A stretch of DNA of 64,000 nucleotides, taken from the NCBI GenBank assembly GCA_029216955.1, contig JANAVB010009598.1, positions 26,102,413 to 26,166,412 of the forward strand, written 5' to 3'. The stretch's first letter is position 1. Each line of letters starts with the position of its first letter. Made by a program: the position numbers and the translations under genes. The notes below the pieces were generated by a model. It was not told the origin of the DNA. It saw nothing but the letters and a program-made list of their open reading frames with translations, and did no database searches. Positions 13,496 through 23,284 of this stretch are shown piece by piece. This stretch comes from Iris pallida (Eukaryota > Streptophyta > Magnoliopsida > Asparagales > Iridaceae).

Positions 13496-13505
13496 CTATA
13501 AATAG
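13496..13505 (+). promoter_or_regulatory. E2 LTR TATA box
   Basis: CTATAAATAG followed by AGGGA, a strong plant TATA box, conserved in the 3' LTR at 62075-62084. Transcription is expected to start about 30 bp downstream, leaving a short R-U5 of about 300 bp with AATAAA at 13812. Confidence 0.75.
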
Positions 13506-13839
13506 AGGGATTATTTCCTTCTTTCAGGCGACGTATTCAACACGAACACACACATACGGACAGACAGACCTTCATACATACACAGTGAGAGAGGCAGAAA
13601 CAGACACTCAATGTCTTCTTTCTCTCCGTAAGCTCCGGCACCAGAGAAACTCAGATCTTGAGAGAACCGAAAACCGTCGACAGATCGTCAACGGAGTCAA
13701 CGTATTACCACTCACTCCATCAACACAGGTTTCCAGATAAACAAAAGTGTTCTCCTAGGACTACATCTAAGTCCTACATTGTAACACTGTTCTGTTTGTA
13801 ATTGAAATTACAATAAAAAGATTTTAATAGCAAACAAGC

Positions 13840-13857
13840 TGGCGCCTCTGCTGGGGA
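13840..13857 (+). other. E2 primer-binding site (tRNA-Arg-like)
   Basis: TGGCGCCTCTGCTGGGGA starts 3 bp after the LTR. It matches the complement of the 3' end of plant tRNA-Arg(ACG) (from memory) at 16 of 18 positions and tRNA-Asp at 15 of 18. An Arg primer is typical of Ogre-type Tat elements. Confidence 0.7.
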
Positions 13858-15164
13858 CCTCTTTCTCCTCCACCGAGAAAGCTGTGTCGCAATCCGATGA
13901 CGTGAAGGTTGGCTCCTCCCACAAGATGCTGGTCGTACGCCTCAATCAACAGGCGTATGAGGAGTTCATCTCTGAAGGCAGCACGAGTCCTTCGAAGCGG
14001 CTGCCAAAGCCAAAGAAGACTCGCCAAGTCTGGGTGCGCAAGGTCGAGGCCCCTGGCGCCACCACTGAAGAGAATGCGTCGATGTAATCTATCCTTCTCG
14101 CTGACGTCCTCAGCAGCCAGGATGTGCCCACCGGTGCAGCACATCTCTCGGGAAAGCGTGGTACTGACCACATTCCCCAGCCATCTCCTTCTCAGACAAG
14201 GAAGATGTGTCGTCGGAGCAAGGACGCATTTAACGTCCCGTGCAGTAACTCTGATGCGCCATAGAAGGCATCTATCTTTGACAGACTCACTCGCTGTCGT
14301 AGCGAGAAGAATTTAGACTCTGAGTACTATGCACCACAGCAGGCTGGTACGAAGAAGTCTAAGGCAGCACGGGCCATGCGCCTCAAACGTGCTATGCCAA
14401 CAGCAAACCAAAAGCTTGCGCTCACAATCATGCGCGCTGCTGATGGTAAGCTGTATAAGGTCGACTCGGGTGCTTCTGTGCCAGAAACGAGCCGACCTTC
14501 AAAGTCCTTACCTCACTTGGGCACATCTGTTGCGTTCGTAACCAAGTCAAGCAAGACAAACTCTGTGGTCTTGAACTCCAGCGCCTACAAAGGATGTGCG
14601 ACTGTGGCTAATTCAAGTCACTGTAAATGTTGTACCTCTACTACTGATCTGAGTGCATCTTCTGCGTTGGTTCAGGGGGCGTAGCATTCATCTGACCACC
14701 CCGGCGCTTGGCCTTGCCATGCGCCTGATGGGGGTGTGAAGGTGGCACCCTCACTTGACCACCCCGGCGCTTGGCCTTGCCATGCGCCTAATAGGGATAT
14801 GAAGGTGGCACTCTCCCCCAACGATTTGCATAATATGATCAGTCACAAGCATCGATCAGGAGAGTCGACTGACAAGCACAATGCACCCCTCACAGTGCAT
14901 ATTTGTGCTGCAGTCACCATCAACTGTTATTGTAAGACAGCAGTCCCACCAAGGCAGTCTGTATTCCAGCGGCTGTAATCATCAACAGCTCTCCAACATC
15001 GCCTCGGAATGAAGGTATCAACTGAAGTGGAGCCAGAACTACAGGTTGCTTCTTGCAACGTAGTCTCCAACTCTCCATCAATCCGGAAGGCGACTGGCAG
15101 CTCCTCAACTTTATCCTCATCCAAGAGCCAGCTGAGAAAGACCAAGACGACTGTCCCGTCCTCA
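13842..15164 (+). pseudogene. E2 5' ORF (ORF1-like), in frame with gag
   Basis: One reading frame runs from the primer site onward and is shared with gag. It gives a Ser/Lys-rich basic protein (blocks SPSKRLPKPKKTRQVWVRK, then KKSKAARAMRLKRAMPTA) of no family I recognise. In-frame stops at 14085, 14262, 14682, 14976 and about 15163 are all TAA/TAG/TGA where CAA/CAG/CGA is plausible. A tandem duplication at 14694-14817 repeats HPGAWPCHAP. Ogre-type Tat elements carry an extra ORF upstream of gag, so this may be its equivalent. Its continuity with gag means it could instead be a long N-terminal gag extension. Confidence 0.5.
14694..14817 (+). repeat. Two-copy tandem duplication of about 62 bp
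   Basis: The block starting GACCACCCCGGCGCTTGGCC and ending GAAGGTGGCACYCTC occurs twice back to back (about 14694 and 14756). It stays in frame within the E2 5' ORF. Confidence 0.8.
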
Positions 15165-15167
15165 TGA

Positions 15168-17640
15168 GTGTTTGAGGGTACTCGGGGGCAAAAAAATATC
15201 TCAGAAGAAGCTGGGGGTAGTCAATCCCCTGTGGATCTTCATCCTGGAGATGAAGTCAGCCTCCCGGACATAGCTGGAGGTAGTCAAGCCCCTGGAGATC
15301 TTCATCCTAGAGACGAAGTTAGCCTTCTAAACGTAGCTGGGGGTAGTCAAGCCCTTGTGAATCTTCATCCTGGAGACGAAGTCAGCCTCCCGGACATAAC
15401 TGGGGGTAGTCAAGCCCCTGTGGATCTGTGTCTTTAAGACGAAGAAGTCCTCCAAGACAGAATTGGGGGTAATCAGGCCCTTGATGATACTTCTCCCGAA
15501 GATGAAGGTGTCTTCCAGAACATAGCTGGGGGTAGCCAAGACGAAGCTCTAGGGGAAGTTCCTCTTCTACAAGAGAGCGAGGCCGAAAGCGAAGTCTCAA
15601 CCGATCCATTCACTTCCAGTCGCGTCATGACGGCGTACATGACGGGAGCTGGTGATGCGAAGTCAGATGCACCGACAGCAGATCTCGTCCAGCACATAGA
15701 TACCTTGGAGGGAGGACTCAAAACCTTCTCTGTCTCCATGCAAATACTGACTCAAGCAGTGTTTGAGACACGGACAGCTTTGGCCAGGGCACCATCTACC
15801 GGTCCTGACCCAGGAGCCAATGGAGAATCAAGTGTACCCCTTCAACGGGTATCCTTGGATACAGATCGCCGTGAAGCACCTCGGACATCAGAGCTATCAA
15901 ATGCTCAACTCCAGGCTGTACCACCTTCCTCGACTCCCAGCTCCATGGAAGACGTGGTTGAGATGATCAGGGACTTGCACGAGCACTTTGAGTCCAGGAA
16001 CAGACAAGAGGAGCGCCAGAAGATGGGGATCCCACAACCATACCCCCTCGAATGGAACAAAGTGGTTTATCCTCCTAAGTATAAACCACAAACATTGACG
16101 CCATAGGAAAGGAAGGACTCTCCACACCGCTATCTGACGTACTTCCAGTCTCAAACGGGACATCTTCCGAAGGAAGACGCGCTACTCACCAGCATATTTG
16201 TCGAGGCATTGAAAGGAGTGGCTTACGACTCATACTGCAGTCTCTCCGACAACTCCATATCTTCTTTCGACGACTTGACGCGTCTCTTCCTCGATCGTTT
16301 CTACGACAGAGGAAAGGAAATGACAATGGCGTCCCTCATAGAGATACGTCAGAAGGAAAAAGAAATAGTTCGAGCATTCATCGAACGATTCCGACAAGCC
16401 TGCTTCAGACTGCCCCCGGGCATGCCAGAACATGTACTCCTTTCCTCCTGTAGCATGAACATGCTGTCTGTAATCAAACTCTGGCTCAACTCTACTCCTC
16501 CTTCCAAATGGAGTTCATTGATCATCGAGGCCAAAGCAGCAGAAAAGAAGGCGTCCAATGCTCGTCTTCTGGGAGTCAGTTTTCCTGCCTTTGAGGACAA
16601 GAGAAAACGGCCTGCAGCCAATAACCCTGGACGAGAGACGAAAGGGAAGCAGACGTTGACTGTCAATGCCTCCAAAGGCGCATCAGCACCTACTCAGAAG
16701 CCTCTACTTGCACCAAGGCCAAAGGAGGTTTATTCTTTCAACGATGAAGACACCCTGCAACTGTTTGAGATATTGAAGCAGGGTGACAAGATCAAGCTAC
16801 CGGACCCAAAGCGTCCTAACGAGGTAGGGAGAGTAGACAATCCGAGGTACTGTCACTACCATCGGTTTGTCGGACATCCAACTAAGGATTGCTACGTCCT
16901 CAAGAACTACATCCAGCGCATGATCAATGCGGATGTCATCTCTATCGACTATAAGGAGAAAACGGTCTCGGCTAACCTGGTGTCAATCCAATTTGGCACC
17001 TTGTTGCTAACTACAACACAAGATGGGGTCGTCCCTATACCAAAGGCGACAATGGAGGTGGTTAATCTACCACCTACTCGTGACAACATGAGGGGACTCA
17101 TCCCACTCACCACATCTCAGGGAGAGGTCTTATGGGTTCATCCTGACCTCGTCTCTGAAGTTACTCAACCGGAGGTACGCTCTGCCTTCAAAACCAAGGG
17201 CAGGAAGATCAAGTCTTGCCGCATGGTCTCTTCCTCTGCAGAAGAGGCACTTCCTGTACAGATGCGTTCACATCAGAACGCCCACCCTGACGAAGCTGCC
17301 ATCGAGGTGGTGCCTCCTTGCACCGTCTCTGCTACCCAGGAAGAGGGCCCATCCAGGCCTCCAGCAACCAATAAACAGAAGCATGTAGAGGCCCGTTTCG
17401 ACAAGCCTTTATGAAAAGAGAATGCTTCGGGGCTAGCCAAGCCCCACAACTTCGACATACTGGTACAACTTGCCAGTACTCCTGCCCGCCTATCTCTGTT
17501 TGAGCTTCTTCGCCATTCCAAGGAAAATCGCGAAGCTCTCTGTGAAGCCCTGATGGATGTTGAGTCCTTCATCAGTCATGTCAAGCAGCCTGAGGATCTT
17601 CCGACCACATGTACATACTGCCATTGTGCGGATTAAGTTA
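15168..17640 (+). pseudogene. E2 gag with 21-residue repeats, gag domain and zinc knuckle
   Basis: A single frame runs through, broken by stops at 15435, 16104, 17412 and 17635. Order: six 63-bp repeats (15210-15545) encoding forms of GGSQAPVDLHPGDEVSLPD; a spacer predicted helical (15627-16100); the retrotransposon gag domain (about 16130-16480: SFDDLTRLFLDRFYDR, EIVRAFIERFRQACFRLP); a Lys-rich linker; and the Tat-type knuckle CHYHRFVGHPTKDC (about 16850-16890) followed by YVLKNYIQRM. Gag packages element RNA into cytoplasmic particles. The long frame with only nonsense breaks suggests decay by point mutation. Confidence 0.85.
15210..15545 (+). repeat. 63-bp (21-codon) tandem repeat in E2 gag leader
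   Basis: Units start at 15210, 15273, 15336, 15399, 15462 and 15525. The period is exactly 63 bp, so the reading frame is kept, and each unit encodes an acidic GGSQAPVDLHPGDEV-like peptide. The last units are more diverged. Confidence 0.9.
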
Positions 17641-18011
17641 ACCCCAACATAACTTTCACCCAACAAGACATGCTGCTCAAGTACAACCGACACAACAGGC
17701 CACTATATTATACAGGATATGTCGGTTTCGTCAAGGTGAAGCAGATTCAGATCGATCCGGGGTCTTCCCTCAGCATCATCCCGAAGATGCTGCTCTCAAT
17801 ACTGGGGATCCTAATGTACCGTCTGGCACCTTTCGATACTACAATTAGTCGTTTCAATGCTATTGGGTAAAATACGGCTGAAATTTTATATCGGTAACCT
17901 CCGAACCGAGGTGACTTGCTATGTCGTGGATGCTGACGTCAACTACAACCTCCTACTGGGTCGTCCGTGGTTACATGAGTACATGGTGGTCTCCACCAAT
18001 GTAGGAAGTAC
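17641..18011 (+). pseudogene. E2 aspartic protease
   Basis: The retropepsin-like core is IQIDPGSSLSIIP (17743-17780), where D-x-G-S is the Tat-type form of the catalytic motif. The flap and C-terminal part follow in the +1 frame (FYIGNLRTEVTCYVVDADVN, then YNLLLGRPWLHEY). A stop at 17868 (GGG TAA AAT) and two compensating frameshifts between about 17860 and 18010 inactivate it. It would cleave the Gag-Pol polyprotein. Confidence 0.8.
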
Positions 18012-19171
18012 GTGTCCACCAACGACATCATCCGGACAAAATTCACGAACATTGACCCTTTTAAGGGGGTTGAAGCCTACTTCACTGATTCTATCCTGTA
18101 CAAGTTGCCAGACGAAGGGGAAGCCAATGATGCTGACGATGAAGCAGAAATGGCAGCAGAGCCGGACATGGAGCTAGAGATGATTTTCGACGCTCCTTTA
18201 AAAATTCGACTCAAAGGAAAACCGCCTCAGATGCTGCCTTCCATGACCATCAAGATACCTGGAAAAGCACCAACTTCTCTAGGTAGATCTTCTACTGAAG
18301 CTCCCTTGAAGATACGGCTCAAGGAAAAGCCGCCCCAAACATTGGCTCCTCTTGTGACAAAACTACAGGGGATGGCACCAATCACTAAAGGCGCAGTTGA
18401 GGCACCTCTGAAGGTGTGTCTTAAAGGCAAGCCTCCGCAATCATCTGTCTCATCCAAGATGCCGGAGAAGGCCCACATAGCCCTCTCGGACCCCAAGGTC
18501 AAAGCTACGGTGGACTCTCCCGAACCAACCCCAGTGCTCACAGATAAAGAGTTAGGGGAGTACATATCTGCTGATGTTGATGCACCCTCTTTGGACAATG
18601 TAATCCCGCGGGACAAAATCTCATGTTTCATCAATAATAGAGTGTCTTTTAATTATTCTAGTCTTCCACATTGGAATGCTATGTATACATTAGATAACAC
18701 TCTACGGTCGTTGCAAACACAAATAATGACCGTCAATCATGTAAATCGAGTAGTCCCGTCCCAAGGGGTTTGTTTCGTAGTCCCATCGCGGAATCGAGAC
18801 GAAGAATCCATCATCTTCGGCAAAGTCGAGCGTCATTAAGACCTCCCGCCACTCGAACAAGAACCAGATACTGGCAGAATACAAGTCTATCGGTACACGG
18901 ACAAGACAAAGTACTTCATCTAAAAGATGGGTTACGATCTAAAAAGCAATAAAGGCCTGATCTACGGCAAGGGTCGACGTCTTCCTCTCCGGCTCCCAAC
19001 ACCTAAAGGAAAGCCGTAGGACTACTATCATCGAACTCGACGGGGGGGGCGGGCTATGTCACGCCGTCGGTAACTCCAGAGAGTTCGGAGGCAGAAGAAG
19101 TAGAACATTCTCATTCATCCGAAGCATCAACCTGGGTTTCCGATATCAGTATCAACTCAGTCTTCAAGAAG
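18012..19171 (+). pseudogene. E2 protease-RT linker with internal repeats
   Basis: An 828-nt frame (18012-18839) with three copies of a basic motif, APLKIRLKGKPPQ (18193), APLKIRLKEKPPQ (about 18301) and APLKVCLKGKPPQ (about 18403). Then come DKISCFINNRVSFNYSSLPH and, after a stop at 18837, MGYDLKSNKGLIYGKGRR (about 18930), which resembles the conserved G-rich patch before RT in Tat elements. A frameshift lies in the G run near 19040. The repeat-bearing part has no function I recognise. Confidence 0.6.
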
Positions 19172-20219
19172 GTGCTATCAGTCAACACGGTACCTGCACA
19201 ATCTCAAGAAGATGAAGGCAAGGACCAAACGTCAGAATTTTTCGAGGAAAAACCTTGGCCTCAACGCCTTAGAGCGCAGTGGGAGTCTCGTTTTGAGTCA
19301 CGTGAACCCCCTACCGAAGACGAAGTCGAACATATCGACCTTGGGGATGGATCTTCTTCCAAACCCATCTTCATCAGCAAGAGTCTAAAGGGACCAGACC
19401 GGGAATCTTTAATCCAACTGGCTAAAGAATATATCGACGTCTTCATCTGGAGCTACGAAGATATACCGGGACTTGATCCCCAGATCGTGATGCATAGGCT
19501 AAACATCTTACCTGATGCCAAGCCTATAAAGCAACAACAACGATGTTTTCATCCTGACATCATGAATGCTATCGATCAAGAGGTAGACAAACTCCTAACC
19601 AGCGGGTTGATCCGTGAAGAACAATACCCGGATTGGGTGGCCAATGTCGTCTCTGTCACAAAAAAATGGGAAGATTCAGGACTGTATCGACTTCAGAGAT
19701 CTCAATGCTGCTTGCCCGAAAGGCAAATTCTTGCTTTCGATCATCGATGTAATGATCGACAATACATATGGCTTCGAAAACATATCTTTCATGGACGGGT
19801 ACTCGAGCTACAATCAGATCAAAATGTTCCTCGATGACATAAAACACACGTCATTCAGGACTCCGAAGGGGGTTTTCTGCTACACAGTGATGCCCTTCGG
19901 CTTGAAGAACGCTGGTGCTACATACCAACGAGCTATGAGTACCATCTTCCGTCAACATCTTTGCAAAATAGTCGAATGCTATGTTGATGATATCGCTGTC
20001 AAGAGTCGTCTCAAAGGTGATCACCTACAAGACCTAAAGATAGTCTTCGATCTCATGCGAGTGCATCAACTCAAGATGAACCCCACTAAATCCTTCTTTG
20101 GGGTTTCTAGCGGAAAGTTCTTGGGCTTCATTATCACGGCAAAAGGCATTCATGTCGATCCCGAGAAGACCAAAGCCATCCTTGACATGGACCCTCCAAG
20201 GAATCTTCGAGAACTTTGA
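19172..20219 (+). pseudogene. E2 reverse transcriptase
   Basis: RT blocks in order: MHRLNILPDAKPIKQQQR (19490), INA-type IDQEVDKLLTSGLIRE, then DCIDFRDLNAACPKGKF, DGYSSYNQIKM, MPFGLKNAGATYQRAM, the catalytic CYVDDIAVKS (19978-20005, YVDD intact) and KFLGFIITAKGI. A one-base indel at the A-run near 19660 shifts the frame and a TGA at 20217 (probably from CGA) ends it. The enzyme copies element RNA to cDNA. The catalytic residues are all visible, but the copy is broken. Confidence 0.93.
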
Positions 20220-20829
20220 GGCCTGCAAGGGCGTGTTGCATACATCCGAAGGTTTATAGCAAACCTTTTCGAAAAATGTCAACCCTTCACCCAGCTTATG
20301 AAGAAGTGAGTCTCCTACGTCTGGACAGAGGAATGCCAGAAAGCTTTCGATGATATCAAGGCTTACTTGACGAGCCCGCCAGTCCTGGTAGCACCCGTCA
20401 CAGACAAACAATTTCTCCTCTAAGTCCGTGCCATGGATCATTTCTTTGGCGCTCTGTTGGCTCAGAACAGCGATGCCGGCTACGAGCAAGCTATCTACTA
20501 CCTTAGTAGGATACTGATCGGGGCCGAACACCGGTACAATCCCATTGAAAAGGAGTGTTTGGCTTTGGTATTCGCCATCTAGAAGACTCGCCATTATGTC
20601 TCAGGCTAGACAATCCATGTCATCTCCCGAGTCAATCCGCTCAGGGTTCTCATGACGAAGCCAGGATCATTGAACTCTCGGCTAGCTACATGGGCGATCT
20701 TGTTGACGCCGTACAACATGGTGTTTGTTCCATAAAAAATCGTCAAGGGTCAAGCTCTGGCCGACTTTTTAGCTGCGCACCCCATCCCAGAGTCCTCCAG
20801 ACTCTATAAAGACATCCCGGATGAGGTCC
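20220..20829 (+). pseudogene. E2 RT connection and degenerate gypsy RNase H
   Basis: Continuing the RT frame: GRVAYIRRFIANLFEKC, VWTEECQKAFDDIKAYL, then an RNase H-like segment (MDHFFGALLAQNSDAGYE, IYYLSRILIGAEHRY, EKECLALVFAI). The later catalytic Asp block is not recognisable and several stops occur (20308, 20421, 20581, 20608, 20735). In Tat elements this first RNase H is known to degenerate while the second takes over, and the sequence fits that. Confidence 0.75.
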
Positions 20830-21535
20830 AAGAATCAAACGTCACCGAAGAAAGCTCCGTCTGGCGGATATTTTTCGATGGCGCTTCAAGAATAGGCCCC
20901 AAAGGCTAAATCATCGTCGGAGTGGGTGTAGTCTTAGTCTCCCCCGATCAGCTGGTCATCCAACATGTTTACTCCCTTTCGAAGCTGTGCTCCAACAATG
21001 TTGTCGAGTACAACGCTCTCATCATGGGACTCTAGCTGGCACAACAGCTGGGGGTGGATCATTTGGAAGCCTACGGCGACTCAAAACTCGTCGTTAACCA
21101 GATCAGAGGACAATACGAAGTTCGCCATAAAACTCTGGTTCCTTACCATGAAGTTGCATTGAACATTATTTTAACCTTCACCAAGTTCTTCATAGAACAT
21201 GTACCTCGGTTACAAAACCTGGAGGCTGACGCTCTGGCTGGCCTCGCAGCCTTATTGGCAGCACCCCTCGGGTCTCAACACTACGTCACAGTAGTTGGTC
21301 GAGACTTGGTCTGTCCTAAAAACAACCTATCCTCACAAATGGCCCATGCCATGTCAACAAGTGCTGGTGTTAATATCCGAGACTGGAGGTTTCCGTTCAT
21401 CGACTTTGCTGTCTACGGAATTCTTCCAGAAGGCCCGAAAGAAGCTATCTCAGTCAGAAGGCGTTCCCTTCGATTCTATTATGATGTAGCTACTAAAATG
21501 ATGTACCTACGTTCCTACGACGGGCTTCTCCTTTG
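20830..21535 (+). pseudogene. E2 second RNase H (archaeal/plant-type aRH)
   Basis: Motifs in order: RIFFDGAS (about 20867, first Asp), CSNNVVEYNALIMGL (Glu, about 20985-21030), YGDSKLVVNQI (Asp, about 21070) and LEADALAGLA (Asp, about 21224). All four catalytic acids are present. Stops at 20908 and 21033 interrupt it. A tail of about 85 residues follows (GRDLVCPKNN onward), leading to integrase. Two RNase H domains in tandem mark the Tat lineage. Confidence 0.88.
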
Positions 21536-22640
21536 ATGCCTGTCCAACGAAGAAGCAGCCGAAGCCCTTCGAGAAGCTCATGACGGAACTTGCGGGGCTC
21601 ATCAACCTGGGCCTAAGTTGCAGGATCGACTACGACGCATGTGTTACTGCTGGCCAACTATGGTAGCCGACACCGTCGACTATGCTAAAAAGTGCCATGC
21701 GTGCCAGCTTCACGTCGACTTCATCCATACACCATCGGAACCACTACATCCTACGGTCGCCTCCTGGCCCTTTGAAGCTTGGGGCATGGACATTGTGGGA
21801 CCTATCACCCCTCTTTCATCCAGGGGATACCGCTTCATCCTAGCTATTACTGACTACTTCTCCAAATGGGCAGAAGCAGTTCCACTGGCAAAAGTGAAGA
21901 GCTCTAGGGTGATCAGCTTCATCAAGCACCATGTCATCTACTATTTTGGGGTACCTCGGAGGATTATCCACGATAACAGTCCTCAGTTCATCAGCCATGT
22001 TTTTAGCAGATTCTGTGACAAGAACCGCATTCAGAACGTGGCATCAACCGCCTACAATCCGGCAGCAAACAGATTGGTCGAGGCGTTTAACAAGACTATC
22101 GTCAGGCTACTCAAAAAGGTCGTGTCATCTAACAAATACGACTGGGACAAAAAGCTCGGCGAATGCCTTTGGGCCTACCGTACAACGGTACGGACTCCGA
22201 TGGGCAACACACCATTCTCCTTAGTCTATGGAAGCGAAGCGGTACTGCCTCTCGAGATCCAGATACCCTCACTCCGTGTAGCGATCATAAATTAAGTAAC
22301 AGAAGAAGACAATCAGCATCGTCGTCTATGAGAATTGGAGGCACTTGACGAAAAATGTCTCCTAGCTCAACATTGTATCGAACTTTATCAAGCCCGTATA
22401 TCACAGGCTTTCAACAAGAAGGTCAAGCAGAGGACTTTCCAAGTAGGCGACCTGGTTCTGGCAGTCAGGAGGCCGATGGTGTTGACTCACAAAACACCAA
22501 GAAAGTTCGAGCCCAAATGGGAGGGACCTTTCATCATAGAGACGGTATACTCAAACGGTGCTTACCGCCTCGCTCGATCAAATAGGGACTTGTTCATGAT
22601 GCCCATCAACGACAAGTTCCTAAAGAAGTACTACTCTTGA
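21536..22640 (+). pseudogene. E2 integrase
   Basis: The HHCC zinc finger has its His residues in EAHDGTCGAHQPG (21580) and its cysteines in KKCHACQLH (21689). The catalytic core has D in WGMDIVGPI (21785), D in IIHDNSPQF (21965) and E in NRLVEAFNKTI (22068), with spacing consistent with DD35E. The C-terminal part has RTFQVGDLVLAVRR and EPKWEGPFIIETVYSNGAYRL. Stops at 22293 and 22329 break the region between core and C-terminus. The frame ends at 22638. It would insert cDNA into the host genome. Confidence 0.92.
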
Positions 22641-23284
22641 CATCTTTCAGATATGTACTTCTACCCTACCTGTACCTAGCAAGGGAATCAGTGGACCTGA
22701 TCATCAGAGCTCACATACACCTCCCTTTCATAAAAATCATTTACTTTCAGAACCCAGTTGTTCTATTGCACTCTATCTCCAGTAGAAGGATAACCACGTC
22801 CACATTACCTCTGAGTTGCTCCTCTACGCCCTACAAAGCAGAATCTTACGCTCCATAAGACTACGTAACCCATCATGTTTACCACGTCCATATTACCTCT
22901 GAGTAAACATCCTGTACAGACAACTCCTGTGTTGCCGTACATCGATCGTAGAACTTCTATGTCCATATTACCTTTAAGTAGTTCCGCGTATCTTCCCAGA
23001 GCCACTTCTACCATGTCCATAACACCTCTGAGTAGGAAAATTCTGACATTTGAACCCCATATTTGCTACGTCCACATTACCTCTGAGCAAACATGTCGGT
23101 TCTCTCAAACTTATTATCTGTACCTAACAACCAAGGTGTGCAAAAGATAATAGGTCCACACAAATCACAAGTTCATGACAACAAAAGATGAACACACCGC
23201 AAAATTCTTTATTTTTTATCTAAAAAGTAAAGGATTACATCCCCAGCATATAACAAAAAAAGAACAAGAGAAGACTACAAATCC
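22641..23284. repeat. E2 spacer between pol and antisense gene with dispersed short repeats
   Basis: No gene is seen. Five copies of a 20-22-bp motif, of the form ACGTCCATATTACCTCTGAG, begin near 22797, 22882, 22957, 23010 and 23067 with variable spacing of about 53-85 bp. The last 120 bp are A-rich. Pol and the antisense gene converge here, so a 3'-end or termination role is possible but only a guess. Confidence 0.75.

Larger units (their letters stand above)
11738..13836 (+). repeat. E2 5' LTR
   Basis: Begins TGTAGAAGCC and ends CAAACA. It is 2099 bp long and collinear with the 3' LTR (60333-62415). It contains a 25-26-bp tandem array (12011-12138), a plus-strand TATA box (13496-13505), an opposing TATA-like box (12618-12627) and AATAAA at 13812-13817. 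The many short frames in both orientations are not convincing genes. Confidence 0.93.

Noticed and set aside
13840..13857. tRNA-Asp as primer for E2
   Set aside because: Three mismatches in 18 against two for tRNA-Arg, and tRNA-Arg is the known primer of Ogre-type Tat relatives.
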